From Amoebidium appalachense (lineage: Eukaryota; Ichthyosporea), in assembly GCA_963693365.1 (NCBI GenBank), contig CAVNZM010000016.1, positions 3,472,001 to 3,536,000 on the forward strand: a stretch of 64,000 bases of DNA, written 5' to 3'. Position 1 is the stretch's first letter. Each line of letters begins with the position of its first letter. Positions 1 through 11,396 of the stretch are shown here, one piece after another. The position numbers and the translations under genes are program-made. The notes beneath the pieces are model-generated. The model saw only the letters and a program-made list of their open reading frames with translations, was not told the DNA's origin and ran no database searches.

Positions 1-1
1 C

Positions 2-32
<31 letters not shown>

Positions 33-300
33 TCTCTCTCTCTCTCTCTCTCCCCCCCCCCCCCCCTCTCTCTCCCCCTCTCCCTCTCTCTCTCTCTCTC
101 CCCTCTACAACCACCGGCATCCATGCATATGCACCGTCTTAATACACGCACAAGCTCGCACACACACACACGTGCAGGCACCCACATTCAACCACAAACA
201 GGCACCCACCCACAACCACAGGCACCCATGCATATGTACAGACAGGCAGCTACAGACAGGCAGCCACACACAATCACAGGCATCCATGCATATGTACCGC

Positions 301-354
<54 letters not shown>

Positions 355-466
355 GCGCGTGTGCATGCACACGCACACACATACACACACACACACACAG
401 GCAGGCACCCATGCACATTCCGCCCCCCCCCCCCCCCCACACACACACACACACTCACACACAAGC

Positions 467-517
<51 letters not shown>

Positions 518-630
518 AGGCATCCACACGAAACCATAGGGAAGCACCCGCGCACAACCACAGGCACCCGTGCATATGTACAGACAGGCAGAGCCACACA
601 CAATCACAGGCATCCATGCATATGTACCAC

Positions 631-690
<60 letters not shown>

Positions 691-850
691 ACACACACAC
701 ACACATACTCTCCTCCCTCCCCCCCCTCCCCCCGTCTCTCCCCCCTGTCCCCCGGGACCACAAATCTGCCTACACCTCTACGCAACTACGATCTGCGAGA
801 CCACTCTGTGAGCGTTTATGTTTACTACTTGCATCAGCTTGAGTACAAAT
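1..850. repeat. (CA)n microsatellite cluster with a ~340-bp tandem duplication
   Basis: CA, CT and C tracts alternate with short non-simple spacers. The spacer near 173-300 (with GGCACCCATGCATATG and CAGACAGGCAG) recurs near 514-635 with few changes, and each copy is followed by a long (CA)n tract. This is a tandem duplication of about 340 bp. The open frames here encode only His-Thr or Cys-Val repeats and are not genes. Confidence 0.8.
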
Positions 851-1077
851 AAACAAGAACCAAGCAACGTGGTACATGCAAAGTTAACTTTGTGCAAAGT
901 TATCCCCCTCCCCCCCCCCCCCCCCCCCCCCCCCCATCCCCCCCCCCCCCCGGGGGCCAACGTACATACCCACACCGACACCCACAGACGTGCACACACA
1001 CCACACACACACACACATTGAATTCACTCCTCACTGCCACCCCCCACCCCCCTCTTCCCGTGCGGACCCCCCTCTCC

Positions 1078-1118
<41 letters not shown>

Positions 1119-1137
1119 ATCTTCACCGTTTTGCTCA
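851..1137. repeat. Poly(C)-rich stretch, no gene seen
   Basis: Two long C runs lie near 903-950 and 1,079-1,118, separated by a short CA-rich spacer. There is no credible coding potential on either strand. Confidence 0.6.
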
Positions 1138-1307
1138 CCTTGCTTGCATAAGCAACCCTGCTCGTTTTTGATCAAGACGGGTTGACCCGCCCAAGTTCAG
1201 TTGATGCTGCTGTCTGAGTTGGAGCGTCGTATATACGCGGGCTAAGGGGTCGAAACTCAGACGCAATTGACGACTTGGGTCCTCCCTGAGGATGGGCTCT
1301 GCTTATG
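1138..1307 (-). mobile_element. MITE-like short element with inverted ends, copy 1
   Basis: Read on the minus strand this ~168-bp segment starts CATAAGCAGAGCCCATCC and ends near GAGCAGGGTTGCTTATG. The ends form an inverted repeat: CATAAGCA at one end, TGCTTATG at the other. The same ends and a related interior occur on the plus strand at about 57,082-57,246, and partial matches lie near 61,385 and 63,126. The size, the paired ends and the lack of an open frame suit a non-autonomous DNA transposon. A target-site duplication was not clear. Confidence 0.5.
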
Positions 1308-1479
1308 ACGCATACTGTGCACATGGCTGATGTTGCATACCTGAATGTTTGCCTTTGCATGTGTCCTGCGCCATGCTTCTCGTCGTGTATGCGTACTTCG
1401 TACCGTGTTCCGCATTCAAACCCCCCCCCCTCCCCCCCCCCCCCTCCCCCCCCTCCAAAAAACAAAACAAAACAAAAAA

Positions 1480-2400
1480 AAAAACACTCGTGCAACGGGT
1501 GTCCAAATTTTCTAGGTCATCATCAGTCATGCATGCATCCCCCTATGCCACCTACACGGCACATTTACTTACCCACTCTCCCAAACCCCCCTCCCCTAGA
1601 CTGATAAACCCCCCTCCCCTCCCCTCCCTTCCCCTCCCAACCCTTTCCCCTACTACAACCCTTGAGTCACCGGGCCCTGGCTACCCACCGGAATCAAATA
1701 AATCCAACCCTCTTACCCTTCCCCCCACCCCTCCTCCGGACCCTCCTCCCCCTCCTGCTGGCCCGCCCAAGGCCTTACCGCTATGCGCTTTTCGAACAAC
1801 TGAACGTGAGCCTAGTAACAGGTACTAGTTATTAGTCGTGATAAGTAGAACACATCACAATACAACATTTTCATTGATGTCTAAAAAGGTAAGTTGGCAA
1901 TTTATGAATCGTCACTAGTAAATTGTCGTTAAACTTTAATTATTGAAATGACATGAACAATATTCCTACGTTTTTTGTAGTCTGTGTATAAAAACGTACA
2001 CTATAGTCGTAAAAAGGAACCGTTTGCAAGTATGTTGATTAAAATACCCGGTTAGAACCGTTTGCAGTTTACCCAAATATAATGGATTTTTTCATGCAAT
2101 TAATTTTTCCATGCACGTTACAACCGAGTAAGTTTATCCAAATATAACGGATTTTTTCATGCAATTAGTTTTTTCATGCATGTTTAACAAGTACAACCGT
2201 TTAAGTTTGCAATTGAATAAAATCACACAAACCTCATTTATAAATTACGTTTTGTCGCGATCGATAGAACACACCACAATTTATGATATCAGAGCTTGAA
2301 TGATGTCAGTGAAAGGTTGTATTCACTTAAAAAAATTCACTAGTTGTATTCACTTAAATTTTTGAAATATCGAATTCCAGGCACACACAAAATTCAGTCA
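1480..2400. other. Gene-free stretch with a 65-bp tandem duplication
   Basis: From about 1,830 to 2,400 the sequence is AT-rich and not simple-repeat. A block beginning GTTTACCCAAATATAATGG at 2,067 is repeated at 2,132 as GTTTATCCAAATATAACGG, and both copies continue into the same TTTTTTCATGCAATTA stretch. No open frame or splice-linked exons are visible. Confidence 0.55.
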
Positions 2401-2475
2401 CCGTGACAAAATTATATCACACACACGCATGCACACGCACACGCAACGTGCACACAACGCACACACGCGCACAAA

Positions 2476-2510
<35 letters not shown>

Positions 2511-2655
2511 ATACACCCACACACTCACCCACCCACCCACCCACACACACACACACCACCCACACACACACACAAACCATGTACGCACGTGTAAAAAACG
2601 CATGGCACACACACACACACACCGTGGCACACACAAACACACACACACACAAACA

Positions 2656-2716
<61 letters not shown>

Positions 2717-2835
2717 ACGGTGTTTTTACACATGCACTCACCGCGGCACACCAGCATGCACGCACGCACACACACACACACATGCACATGCACACACACA
2801 CACACACACACACATGCATGTCCCTACTGATAAAA
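2400..2835. repeat. (CA)n microsatellite cluster
   Basis: Long CA tracts are interrupted by ACGC, CCCA and short unique words. The His-Thr and Cys-Val open frames on the two strands are translations of the repeat. Confidence 0.85.
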
Positions 2836-3157
2836 ACACGGTATGTGTAACTGTTATCACTGCTTTAATCAAATCATTGTGTGTAGATGTGCACGTAACA
2901 ATATATCCACAGATAAAAGTTCAGTATAGTGTCGGGGGGAAATGCTCACGGAAACCAGCTCCCATCTATCACGGAACCATGCTCCCAAATACAGATGCAG
3001 GCCAACCTCCACATGCACCTGGCATAGGTTGAGTAGATGCTCACATATCAAGGTTTCTACCCTAGAACAGCCGAGCCGTATCCGGAATGGAACATATATC
3101 TGACATGTCCTTAGAGGTGTTATATCACATTTGTTTCCCCACAACCTATCCAGCATG

Positions 3158-3813
3158 TCAGGAATGGGCAGGATGAGTGCCACCGGCAGTTTCACTCGCG
3201 ACTCTTGCACCCTGTTGGTGCTTGAGTCGGCTGCTGTAGGTGGACCACCCCATTTTGAGCGCCATTCTCTCCCCGTCCATCTCCTCAATCGCTGCCTCGA
3301 TGCTGCTGTGCGTTTTGGCTGCCAGCTCGGTAATGCGCTGGATGGTGAGGGTCATGCGCTCCAGCCGCTTGCGGATGGACTCGTTGCAGGAGCGCCAAGA
3401 TGTGCCGTATTTCTCCGTAAGCTGCATGAAACAAACGAATTAGATGTTTGCGTATGGGTAGCTGTGCTGGGGGGGGGGGGGGGGGGGGGGGGGGGGAGGG
3501 GGGGGAGGGGGGGGGAGGGGGGAGGGGGGAGGGGGGAGGAGGGGGGAGGGGGCTGGGGGCTTATTTGATCTCGTACAGAAAGCTTACGATGGGAATTTTT
3601 TGAGGGTACGGGGAAGGGGAGGGGGGAGGGGGGGAGGGGGGGGGAGGGGGGCGAGGGAAGGTGGGGAAAGAGCCCGCCTCCACCCCCACCCCCCATCCCC
3701 TTCCACTCTCCCTCGCTCTCTCTCCACCCTCTCCCCCCCCCCCCCTCCCCCTCTCTCTTCCTCGCGTGTGTGTGCGTATAGAGGGGGGGGAGAGGGGGTG
3801 GGGTGGGGATGCA

Positions 3814-3845
<32 letters not shown>

Positions 3846-4258
3846 TCACTCTCTCCCCCCGCTCTCTCTCTCTCTCTCTCCCCCCCCCCCCCCCCCCCCC
3901 TCTCTCACCCCCTCCTCCTCTCCCTCTCCCTCTTCATTCCCGCCCCCACCCCCACCCCCCTTCCCTCACCCACCCTCCGTCCCTCCATCCCCTCTATCTG
4001 TGCGTGGGAGTTCTCTCTCTCCCTCCCCCTCTTCCTTCCCCCACGCCCACCCTTATCCCACCCCCATCCACCTTCCCCTCCCTCCCTCCCTCCCTCTCTT
4101 CCTTTCCTCTCACTGTGTATGAGTTTGTCTGTGGGTAAGTGGGTCTGTGTGTGGGGGGGGACGTGCGGGTGCGGGTGAAAGGATGACTAGCGAAAGTGGT
4201 GTGGTGTGGTGGTGTGTGTCTGTTTGCGTGGAATGGGGCCGGGAAAAAAAGGGATGAA

Positions 4259-4289
<31 letters not shown>

Positions 4290-5004
4290 GGAGAGAGAGC
4301 AACCGTGGTCAATTGTTGAGGCCCCTTGATGCACACCAGCAGCTTCGTGATGTTGACCTGCCGCTGGAAGCGGGATGTGTTGCTGCGGTTCGTTTAGAGG
4401 GGTTGAACCAGGAGGCCTGGGCCAGAAGCAAACCTGTAGACGGCAGGATCAGGGCAAAGTGAGGATTGGATGTCGCACCATCAGCCCTTCAATACACCAC
4501 CACACATGCGAGGAAATGAACCTCATCATCAATAGCCTAATGGACATCTATCCCCAATCCACACCATTTGTGCAGGGCATCGTATCAATTCACAACTGCC
4601 CATCAAATAGATCCAAGAAGAGGGTCAGGGTTGGGAGACAAAGGGAAAGAACCTGAGTGGAGATAGATGACATAGCTGAGCAACCACCGTTTGGCAGGCT
4701 AGCAACATCGAGGGGAACATAGTTTCCCTCCACAAAAATCATGTTGTCCGGGAACTTGACTGACTGCGAGCCCGCAAGAAAGTTGCCTATGTGTAAGCGT
4801 GTGTGAGCGTGTGTTTGTGTTTGTGTGTGTGAGTGTTTGAGGGTGTGTCTGTGTTGGTGTGTGTGTAAGGAGGTGTTTGTGTGAGTGTGTGAGTGTGTGG
4901 CAGCGCTGGAAGTTGGGGGGAGGGGGGGAGGGAGGGGAAGGGGCGGGCGGGGGGGGGGGGGGGGGGAGAGGAGGGGGGGGAGGGAGGGGGGGGGGGGGGG
5001 GGGG

Positions 5005-5048
<44 letters not shown>

Positions 5049-5599
5049 GAGGAGGGGGGAGGGGCGGGGGGGAGGGAGGGGGGGGGGGGGGGGGGGGGGG
5101 CACATACCGAGGGTTGTCAGTTGGTTGCGCATGCCCTGCACCTGGGCCTGCAGGGCGGCCACCTGAGCGGTGTGTGTCCGTTCTGCTGCCGCACGAGCGA
5201 GGTCGGCCTCCAGTAACTGCTGCTCCATCTGACGACGCCGCTGTGTCTCCTTGAGAGCCCAGCCCAGCCACTCGTTTCGGTCGGACAGCGAAAGACGCGT
5301 GGTGTTGCGCAAACTGTGCATCTGGCCGCACACATCACGCAGGGCACCGGCAATCTCCACCGGCAGGGTTGTAGGGACAGAGGCCACCCCAGTCTCTGCA
5401 GCATGCACATGGGCGCGAACCACCTCTGCAAACCTCTGGAAATCCTCAGACCTGTGTGTTAATATGTTAATGAGCTGTTTCTGATGGTGGTGGTGGTGCA
5501 GTGGTCAAGCGATGGGGGAAGGGGGGGGGGGGGGGGGGGAGAACCGAGGAGGCCTTGTGGCAGAACAGGGGTGGTGGTGAAGAAAGGGCAAGCAGGGAT

Positions 5600-5671
<72 letters not shown>

Positions 5672-5714
5672 GGGGGGAGGAGGGGGGGGGAGGGGGGGAA
5701 GAACCGAGGAGGCC

Positions 5715-5766
<52 letters not shown>

Positions 5767-6121
5767 GGGGGAGGAGGAGGGGAGGGGGGGGGGGAGGGGG
5801 GGGGGGGGAGAACCGAGGAGGCCTTGTGGCTGAAGGACAGAAGTGGCAGTGATGGATCACGAGCATTCTTCTGAGTGGCAGCATCCCAAAATTTAAGCAT
5901 GCGGTCTCCCGTGACGATGGTCCTGGCAACGAACTCGGGGGAGCCAACTTGCACACCACTCAAGCCGGAGATAGATTTGCAAGCCCACTCCTACACAAAT
6001 GAGATTGATGAGAGATATGTCTTTGATTCTTATATTCCCCCCCCTCCTCCTCACCCCCGCCCCCCCCCCCTCCCCCCCCCCCCCCCCCGGGGGGCGCCCT
6101 CCAAAAAGAAGAGCACAAACC

Positions 6122-6167
<46 letters not shown>

Positions 6168-6176
6168 GGGGGGGGG

Positions 6177-6214
<38 letters not shown>

Positions 6215-6647
6215 GGGGGGGGGGGGGGGGAAGGGAGGGAGGGAGGGAGGGAGGGAGGGAGAGAAAGAGAGTAGAGGGGGGAGGGAGAGAGAGAACGAGA
6301 GGGGGGGGGGGGGGGAGCAGAGAGAGAGACAGAGAGAGGGAATGAGAGAAAGAGAGAAAGAGTGGAAGAACGAGAGGGGAGGGGGGGGGGAGAGAAAGAG
6401 AGAGAGTGAAAGAGGGGGAGGGGGGGGAGGGGGAGAGTCGGAGAGAGACAGACAACGAGGGGTAGGGGAAGGGGGGGAGAGGGAGAGAGGGAGAGAGGGA
6501 GAGGAAGGGAGAGGGAGATAAGAGAGGGAGGGGAAGAGGGAGATAAAGAGAGGGAGGAAGGGAGGGGAAGAAAGAGAGAGACACAACGAAGAGGGGGGGG
6601 GGGGTGGAAGGAGAGAGAGCGATGTTAATAGATAACAAAGACAGGGA

Positions 6648-6682
<35 letters not shown>

Positions 6683-7927
6683 GAGAGAGAGAAAGAGAGT
6701 GTGTGTGAGCGGGTGATGGGGGTAAACCCCGGGAAAAGGGGGGGGGGGGGGGGGAGGGGGGAGGGGGGAGAGCACGTTGGTGATGCACACCTGATAATGA
6801 TTCTGCCACGAACCATATGCTTTCACTGTCCCGCGCCCACGGCTTTCCAACCACTCCGCCTTCAGGGCGTCATTCAACCGTGCGTCGTCCCGTGCGTCGT
6901 CCTCCAGCCTGGGCTGCCCTACACGTTCCCCTAGCTCCTCACCCTCGTCCATGGTCCCACTAATGTCTGGCACCTGGGTCTCCTCCTGCCCTGAACCACG
7001 TTCGACCCCCTCCATCCTGACTCCCACACCATCCCCCGACCCGCCCAAAATCTCCGTCCACACCCCCGCATTCGAACGTGAACCCTTCCATCCTGTCTCC
7101 CACATCCTCCGCCAACCCATCCACCCCCCTACCCACACCATCCCTCTCATTTCCGTCGCCCCTACTGGCGTTCCCAACCCCTCCAACCCCGCCAACCCCT
7201 TCAACCCCTCCAACCCCTCCCAGCGGCCCTCCGTGATGGGGGTAAACCCCGGGAAAAGGGGGGGGGGGGGGGGGGGGGGGGGGGAGAGGGGGGGGGGGGG
7301 AGGGGGAGAGCACGTTGGTGATGCACACCTGATAATGATTCTGCCACGAACCATATGCTTTCACTGTTCCGCGCCCACGGCTTTCCAACCACTCCGCCTT
7401 CAGGGCGTCATTCAACCGTGCGTCGTCCCGTGCGTCGTCCTCCAGCCTGGGCTGCCCTACACGCTCCCCTAGCTCCTCACCCTCGTCCATGGTCCCGCTA
7501 ATGTCTGGCACCTGGGTCTCCTCCTGCCCTGAACCACGTTCGACCCCCTCCATCCTGACTCCCACACCATCCCCCGACCCGCCCAAAATCTCCGTCCACA
7601 CCCCCGCATTCGAACGTGAACCCTTCCATCCTGTCTCCCGCATCCTCCGCCAACCCATCCACCCCCCTACCCACACCATCCCTCTCATTTCTGTCGCCCC
7701 TACTGGCGTTCCCAACCCCTCCAACCCCGCCAACCCCTTCAACCCCTCCAACCCCTCCCAGCGGCCCTGCCCTCCGTCGGGGGCACCTGTGCTCCCCTCT
7801 CAGGGACAGGGGTAGGGGTTTGCTGGGCCCGGCGCTTTCTCTTACTGGGGGCGCTGTCGACACCACGCTCGTTTTGACCACGCTCAGTTGGTTCCTTTTT
7901 TCGCTTTTGTGAGTTGGGTTTGCCCAT
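3158..7927 (-). CDS. Crypton-related protein: recombinase core-binding-like domain, coiled coil, GCR1_C-like C-terminus
   Basis: Five minus-strand exons are proposed: 7927-7329, 5990 to about 5816, 5451 (or 5435)-5108, 4786 to at least 4650, and 3421-3158. The start gives a basic N-terminus ([12 protein letters not shown]). Exon 1 ends in [14 protein letters not shown] and joins in phase to EWACK; exon 2 continues with [12 protein letters not shown]. This has the shape of the N-terminal SAM-like domain of tyrosine recombinases. Exon 3 is an Arg/Gln/Ala-rich coiled coil with donor GTATGT. The last exon has [10 protein letters not shown], then Arg/Lys-rich helices, resembling the GCR1_C DNA-binding domain found in Crypton transposons and yeast Gcr1. 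I see no exon with a recombinase catalytic Arg-His-Tyr set. The joins from exon 2 to 3 and from 4 to 5 are uncertain, and a segment at 4,310-4,450 may be another exon. A 5-bp duplication at about 7,770 breaks exon 1. Confidence 0.5.
5520..5833 (-). repeat. Three copies of an exon-end segment between GT/G tracts
   Basis: The plus-strand word GAACCGAGGAGGCCTTGTG occurs near 5,541, 5,701 and 5,811. On the minus strand it is ACAAGGCCTCCTCGGTTC, the 3' end of the proposed exon 2 of the Crypton-related gene. The copies are separated by poly(G), (GT)n and poly(G) tracts, that is poly(C) and (CA)n on the sense strand. Confidence 0.75.
6120..6715. repeat. (GA)n/(G)n/(TA)n tract inside an intron
   Basis: GA repeats, G runs and a (TA)n stretch at 6,177-6,198 fill this part of the intron between exons 1 and 2 of the minus-strand gene. 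On the sense strand it is CT- and C-rich. No exon is recognised. Confidence 0.75.
6716..7765 (-). repeat. 520-bp tandem duplication of exon 1 and its donor
   Basis: The unit starting GATGGGGGTAAACCCCGGG at about 6,716 is repeated at 7,236 with only a few substitutions. Each unit holds the exon-1 coding segment that ends WQNHYQ, the donor CAG|GTGTGC (exon ends at 7,329 and 6,791) and the adjoining poly(C) tract. Both coding copies are open. The outer copy differs by an extra five bases (GCCCT repeated) near 7,770. Without these five bases the ATG at 7,927 reads in frame into the duplicated segment. The inner copy has no convincing acceptor of its own. Confidence 0.8.
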
Positions 7928-8156
7928 CGCTGTGTCTTATTGAGGCGACGCTGGTCGCTAGGAAACCCCCTGCTGAAGATGCAAAAAGATATATTCCGGA
8001 AAATGAGCGAAATCCCCGTTCGTCAATTTGGCGCCAAATTGCAGGCGCCGGCCTATCAGAAGCTGATTCTGAGAAGGCCGCCTATTGGTCAAGTGACGTC
8101 ACGCGCAGCTCCAGGGGGTCTCGAGAGACTCTCGCAACGGGCCGGGAGGCTCTACT
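7928..8156. promoter_or_regulatory. Divergent promoter with E2F-like palindrome, CCAAT and CRE motifs
   Basis: This 229-bp gap separates the start codons of a minus-strand gene (7,927) and a plus-strand gene (8,157). It holds a perfect 16-bp palindrome AATTTGGCGCCAAATT at 8,025-8,040, whose core matches E2F sites, an inverted CCAAT box (ATTGG, 8,084-8,088) and a full cAMP-response palindrome TGACGTCA at 8,094-8,101. It is rich in CpG and free of microsatellites, unlike its surroundings. The motifs are read directly; their use by matching factors is an inference. Confidence 0.6.
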
Positions 8157-9664
8157 ATGCTCTCTTTTCTGAAAAAGCTTAATGTGGGCGGCAGCTTAAG
8201 TAAGAATAGCTATAGTTTATTTTTTTCTTTTTTTCGGGACCCATTCCAGCCTAGCCAGCCTCCGCCAGGGGGTCACTCGGGATTCTGGTGGCAGGCCGGT
8301 GCCATGTTTTACCGCGCGCGCCTTCCCCCCATTGGCGGTCTAGGGGGCCCCGCGAGCCAGTCGACTCCGGATCCACGAGCCGGGGCCCAGGAGGGGTATC
8401 CGGGTGTCCCCCGTGACCCAGGAGCCGCGGGCGCGATTCGGGCTGCGGGATTGGTGAAGCCGACCCGCCCGGTCCACATTGCGGTCGCACCCTACTCTGA
8501 CCCGTGAGCCCGTCAGCGGCTACCACCATAGTGAGTCGACCAGTATCCTCCGGCATGGATGCGGCAAAAGCGGGCTTTCTATAGCGAATGATGATTTTCA
8601 ACTTAGGTTGCTTCTGTCGGTTTTATTGCTCTCTTGTGGCTCACAACAATCTGGTCCCCGGGACCCCCACTACTACATCAATACATACGGTTACACATGC
8701 CTATGGTCGCAGATCAATCAACTTGTATGGACTATTGTAAGTCTGGGCTGTATACACACGTATCACACTGGCTACGTGCCTACCCCCCCAGCAGGGGTCA
8801 CAATTTGAGTGATCACTTCGATAGATCTCCCAATATGGCACTACTGATACTGTTACTAATGTCCTCAAATCATTAGATGATTTCCATTACACAACTTGTT
8901 GTATGTTTCTCACTGGTCTTTCCACACCTATCCCTAGACGCCTTTTTGATTCTCTCTACGCACTCACACCACCATCACAACGCGTACACGAATTAGCCCT
9001 TAAATTTCACGAGCACATCACCCGCCTGTCCGCTTGTGCCCCGGACCACCCGCTCTTCCGGCTACACGCATCCCCGCCGGATTCGCCCCTGTACCTCTTC
9101 CCTTCCCCATCGTCTCTGCCCATTGCCGAGCGCTATGTGGAATGGCTGGCGACCCCCCCGGAGGTACGGCTAGATCATAGTGCGAATATGAATAGTTTCA
9201 AGTCTATGGCTGATAGATATCTTTTTACTCTACGTGTTGAGTCCCTTCCGGTGTTAGGACCGCACAAACACCAACTACTAGTAGCCTATATGGCGGATAC
9301 GGTTAGAGAGTCTCGTTCATACATAGATTCGTTTATTCGTAATGTGGTGTGGTGTAAAAACGCAAAGATGATTATGGCTTGGCGGTGTAATCGGTTTCTG
9401 GTGTCTCCTGCTCGTATGTGTAATATGTGTGGGGGGCGGTTTACTCGCGGCTGCATATCTATCAATAAATGCAACCTGTTAGCTAATGTATTAGAACCGG
9501 AGGTTATTGGCGGTTTTATTCTCTTTTCTTCATCTCTTCCTCAATATATCCGTTTTAAGATGACTATCCTAGATCACCTTATTAATGCTGCACAGTATGA
9601 TATTGTGATCCGGTGCCTTAACTTTCTGTCGGAGCTACCGATGCTAGCATCTGCTTACCCATAA
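8157..9664 (+). CDS. Unrecognised protein, ~438 residues, three proposed exons
   Basis: The proposed exons are 8157-8503 (donor CC|GTGAGC), 8607-8736 (acceptor CAACTTAG, donor ATT|GTAAGT) and 8825-9664. Phases agree (2, then 0) and the sum is 439 codons with stop. The last exon alone is a 280-codon open stretch in normal-complexity sequence, and AATAAA follows 140 bp after the stop, so at least this exon is probably real. It contains a CNMC pair followed by GGRFTRGC, a possible zinc-binding site, and an otherwise helical, Arg-rich C-terminus. The CxxC placement near the C-terminus recalls the tail of some retroelement polyproteins, but no reverse transcriptase motif is present. Function unknown. 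Exons 1 and 2 are much less certain than exon 3. Confidence 0.4.
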
Positions 9665-9804
9665 TATGTAATAGGGGTGTCAGATCCTACGATGGCGCTC
9701 ATTGTTGCCTAGCATGTACATATGTCACTGGCTGCATTTGATTGGCTGTGTTGGAAAACGCAGTAGGCCGTCGAATGTGGCTGGGCCTCCGGCAATGTCC
9801 ACGC

Positions 9805-9810
9805 AATAAA
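9805..9810 (+). terminator. Poly(A) signal AATAAA of the 8,157-9,664 gene
   Basis: An AATAAA hexamer followed by AAGTGTGT lies 140 bp after the stop codon at 9,664, a usual place for a cleavage and polyadenylation signal with a GT-rich downstream element. Confidence 0.55.
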
Positions 9811-10859
9811 AAGTGTGTAAACCCCTATGGCACTACTAAGTTTAGAAAATCTGGATTTCCCAAATCAACGATTGTGTGATCTGAAATGCAAAACAGGGTA
9901 GGAATTACGAAAAAAATCGTCGTAATTACGATTAACGAGAGACCCCGATACGAATAAGGCCAGGGTACCGTCTTAACAGCTTTCGTATCAGGTGTTTAGC
10001 ATTATAAACGCTTGAATATGTAATTTTCCCTATTTTTTCAATATTTCTGTTCAAGAACAGCACATTCCCCCCCAAGAACATATCTACAGCGCTTCTCATG
10101 TGCAATATCGAGCCCCCATAAGTTTCCAGGGCTTGTAATCTTGCGGTACTCAATTTGTAAAACACGTATTTTGAGTTTTGATAATGGAGGGGCGTTTTAG
10201 GCGGGGCTTGCAGCTCCCCAAGAACCCACCGGGCCCGTTACGATTAAGAAATTGTCCGTTCCGATTGGCCAAAGGACGATACGGTTAAGCTGGCGAACCC
10301 CAGCCCAACCCTGTTGCAAAAACAGTTACGACTGGATCAAAAAGCATCTATAAATATTATTAATTTGGATTCTAATTCGTTTAGTGTCATGGATTTATGT
10401 CACCGGTTGGTTGCTAAACGTTGGGGCGGGAAAAAGGCTTTTTGTTGTGCTCACTTGTCGAGTCAGCTGTGAATGATGATCACAACGCGAAACCATACAT
10501 AATCACGGCCCAGCTAGATATTTTTTTGACTAAGAGAGAAGACAGAAAGAGAGATAAAAAAACAGAATATTTTTAGTTTGTGTTCTTATGTTTCTTTTTT
10601 TTTTTTTACCCAACACTGTAGGTCTCTAAGCCACTGTTTCAGTCGACCCACTGTGTAGTAGCTCTGTCCGCCATCCCATTTACCCAAATTCTCACGAAAG
10701 GCTCCCATATTTTATTGTTCTCCCTTATTGTGCCAAATACCTCGAGCTCACATCAATCTCATGCTACGTAACTCTTTTCTCTCGCACACATTCAGTAACA
10801 CCATTTATCATTATTCCTTACACAAGTTCATCACGAAGACACTTTCACGTTGTTAATTT
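9811..10859. other. Intergenic region; short hairpin and promoter-like motifs, no gene seen
   Basis: AATTACGA at 9,903-9,910 pairs with TCGTAATT at 9,920-9,927. GGCGGGGC lies near 10,200, an inverted CCAAT motif near 10,262, and GGGGCGGGAAAAA, an E2F-like site, at 10,423-10,435, all upstream of the gene at 10,860. A 77-codon minus-strand open frame (9,932-10,165) has no support beyond being open. Confidence 0.45.
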
Positions 10860-11345
10860 ATGCAGAGAATGAGCACAAAAATAAAGATAGAGTCGGAAGA
10901 ACAAGCACCAACCCTCCCCAGCGACCCCCTATCCAAGTTCAAGGCCTTTTACAATGGAACATGGGAGGGAACGTCCAGGCGATTGGAAGTTACCACAGGG
11001 GCACTTATCGACAGCTCAAGGGTGAAAACCATGGTGGGATTTACAGGTATTTTGAATTCGAACCCCCCCCCCCCCCCCCAAAAAAAAAAATACTCCTGAA
11101 TGCCCTCTACCGTACCCCTTCCCCCTCTGGCCAGCTTGCCGAGTCGCCGTGCTCGTTTTGGTTTAGGGTCCCTCTCTTTTCTTTGTCTCTTTCTCTCTCT
11201 AGGTCTTGCTCCCCCACTTTCTCTCTCTCCCGTTCCCTCCCCCCCCCCCCCTCCCCCCCCCCCCCCCCCCCCCCCCCCCCTTCTTTCAATCTCTCGTCAC
11301 ACACACGTATGCACACACACACACAGACACACACACACCCTCCCT

Positions 11346-11396
<51 letters not shown>

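Noticed and set aside
105-852. His-Thr, Cys-Val and mixed frames over (CA)n here and in many similar places
   Set aside because: Dinucleotide repeats stay open in every frame; there is no start context, domain or splice support.
4196-4462. Plus-strand or minus-strand exon around 4,310-4,450
   Set aside because: All three minus frames and one plus frame look partly protein-like; none joins its neighbours by both phase and splice sites, so I did not include it in the gene model.
8607-8736. Bacterial lipoprotein-like [12 protein letters not shown] signal
   Set aside because: It lies at an internal exon start in a eukaryotic context and has no initiating Met nearby; the similarity is coincidental.
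9932-10165. 77-codon minus-strand frame
   Set aside because: There is no promoter, splice or motif support; it lies between two plus-strand genes.
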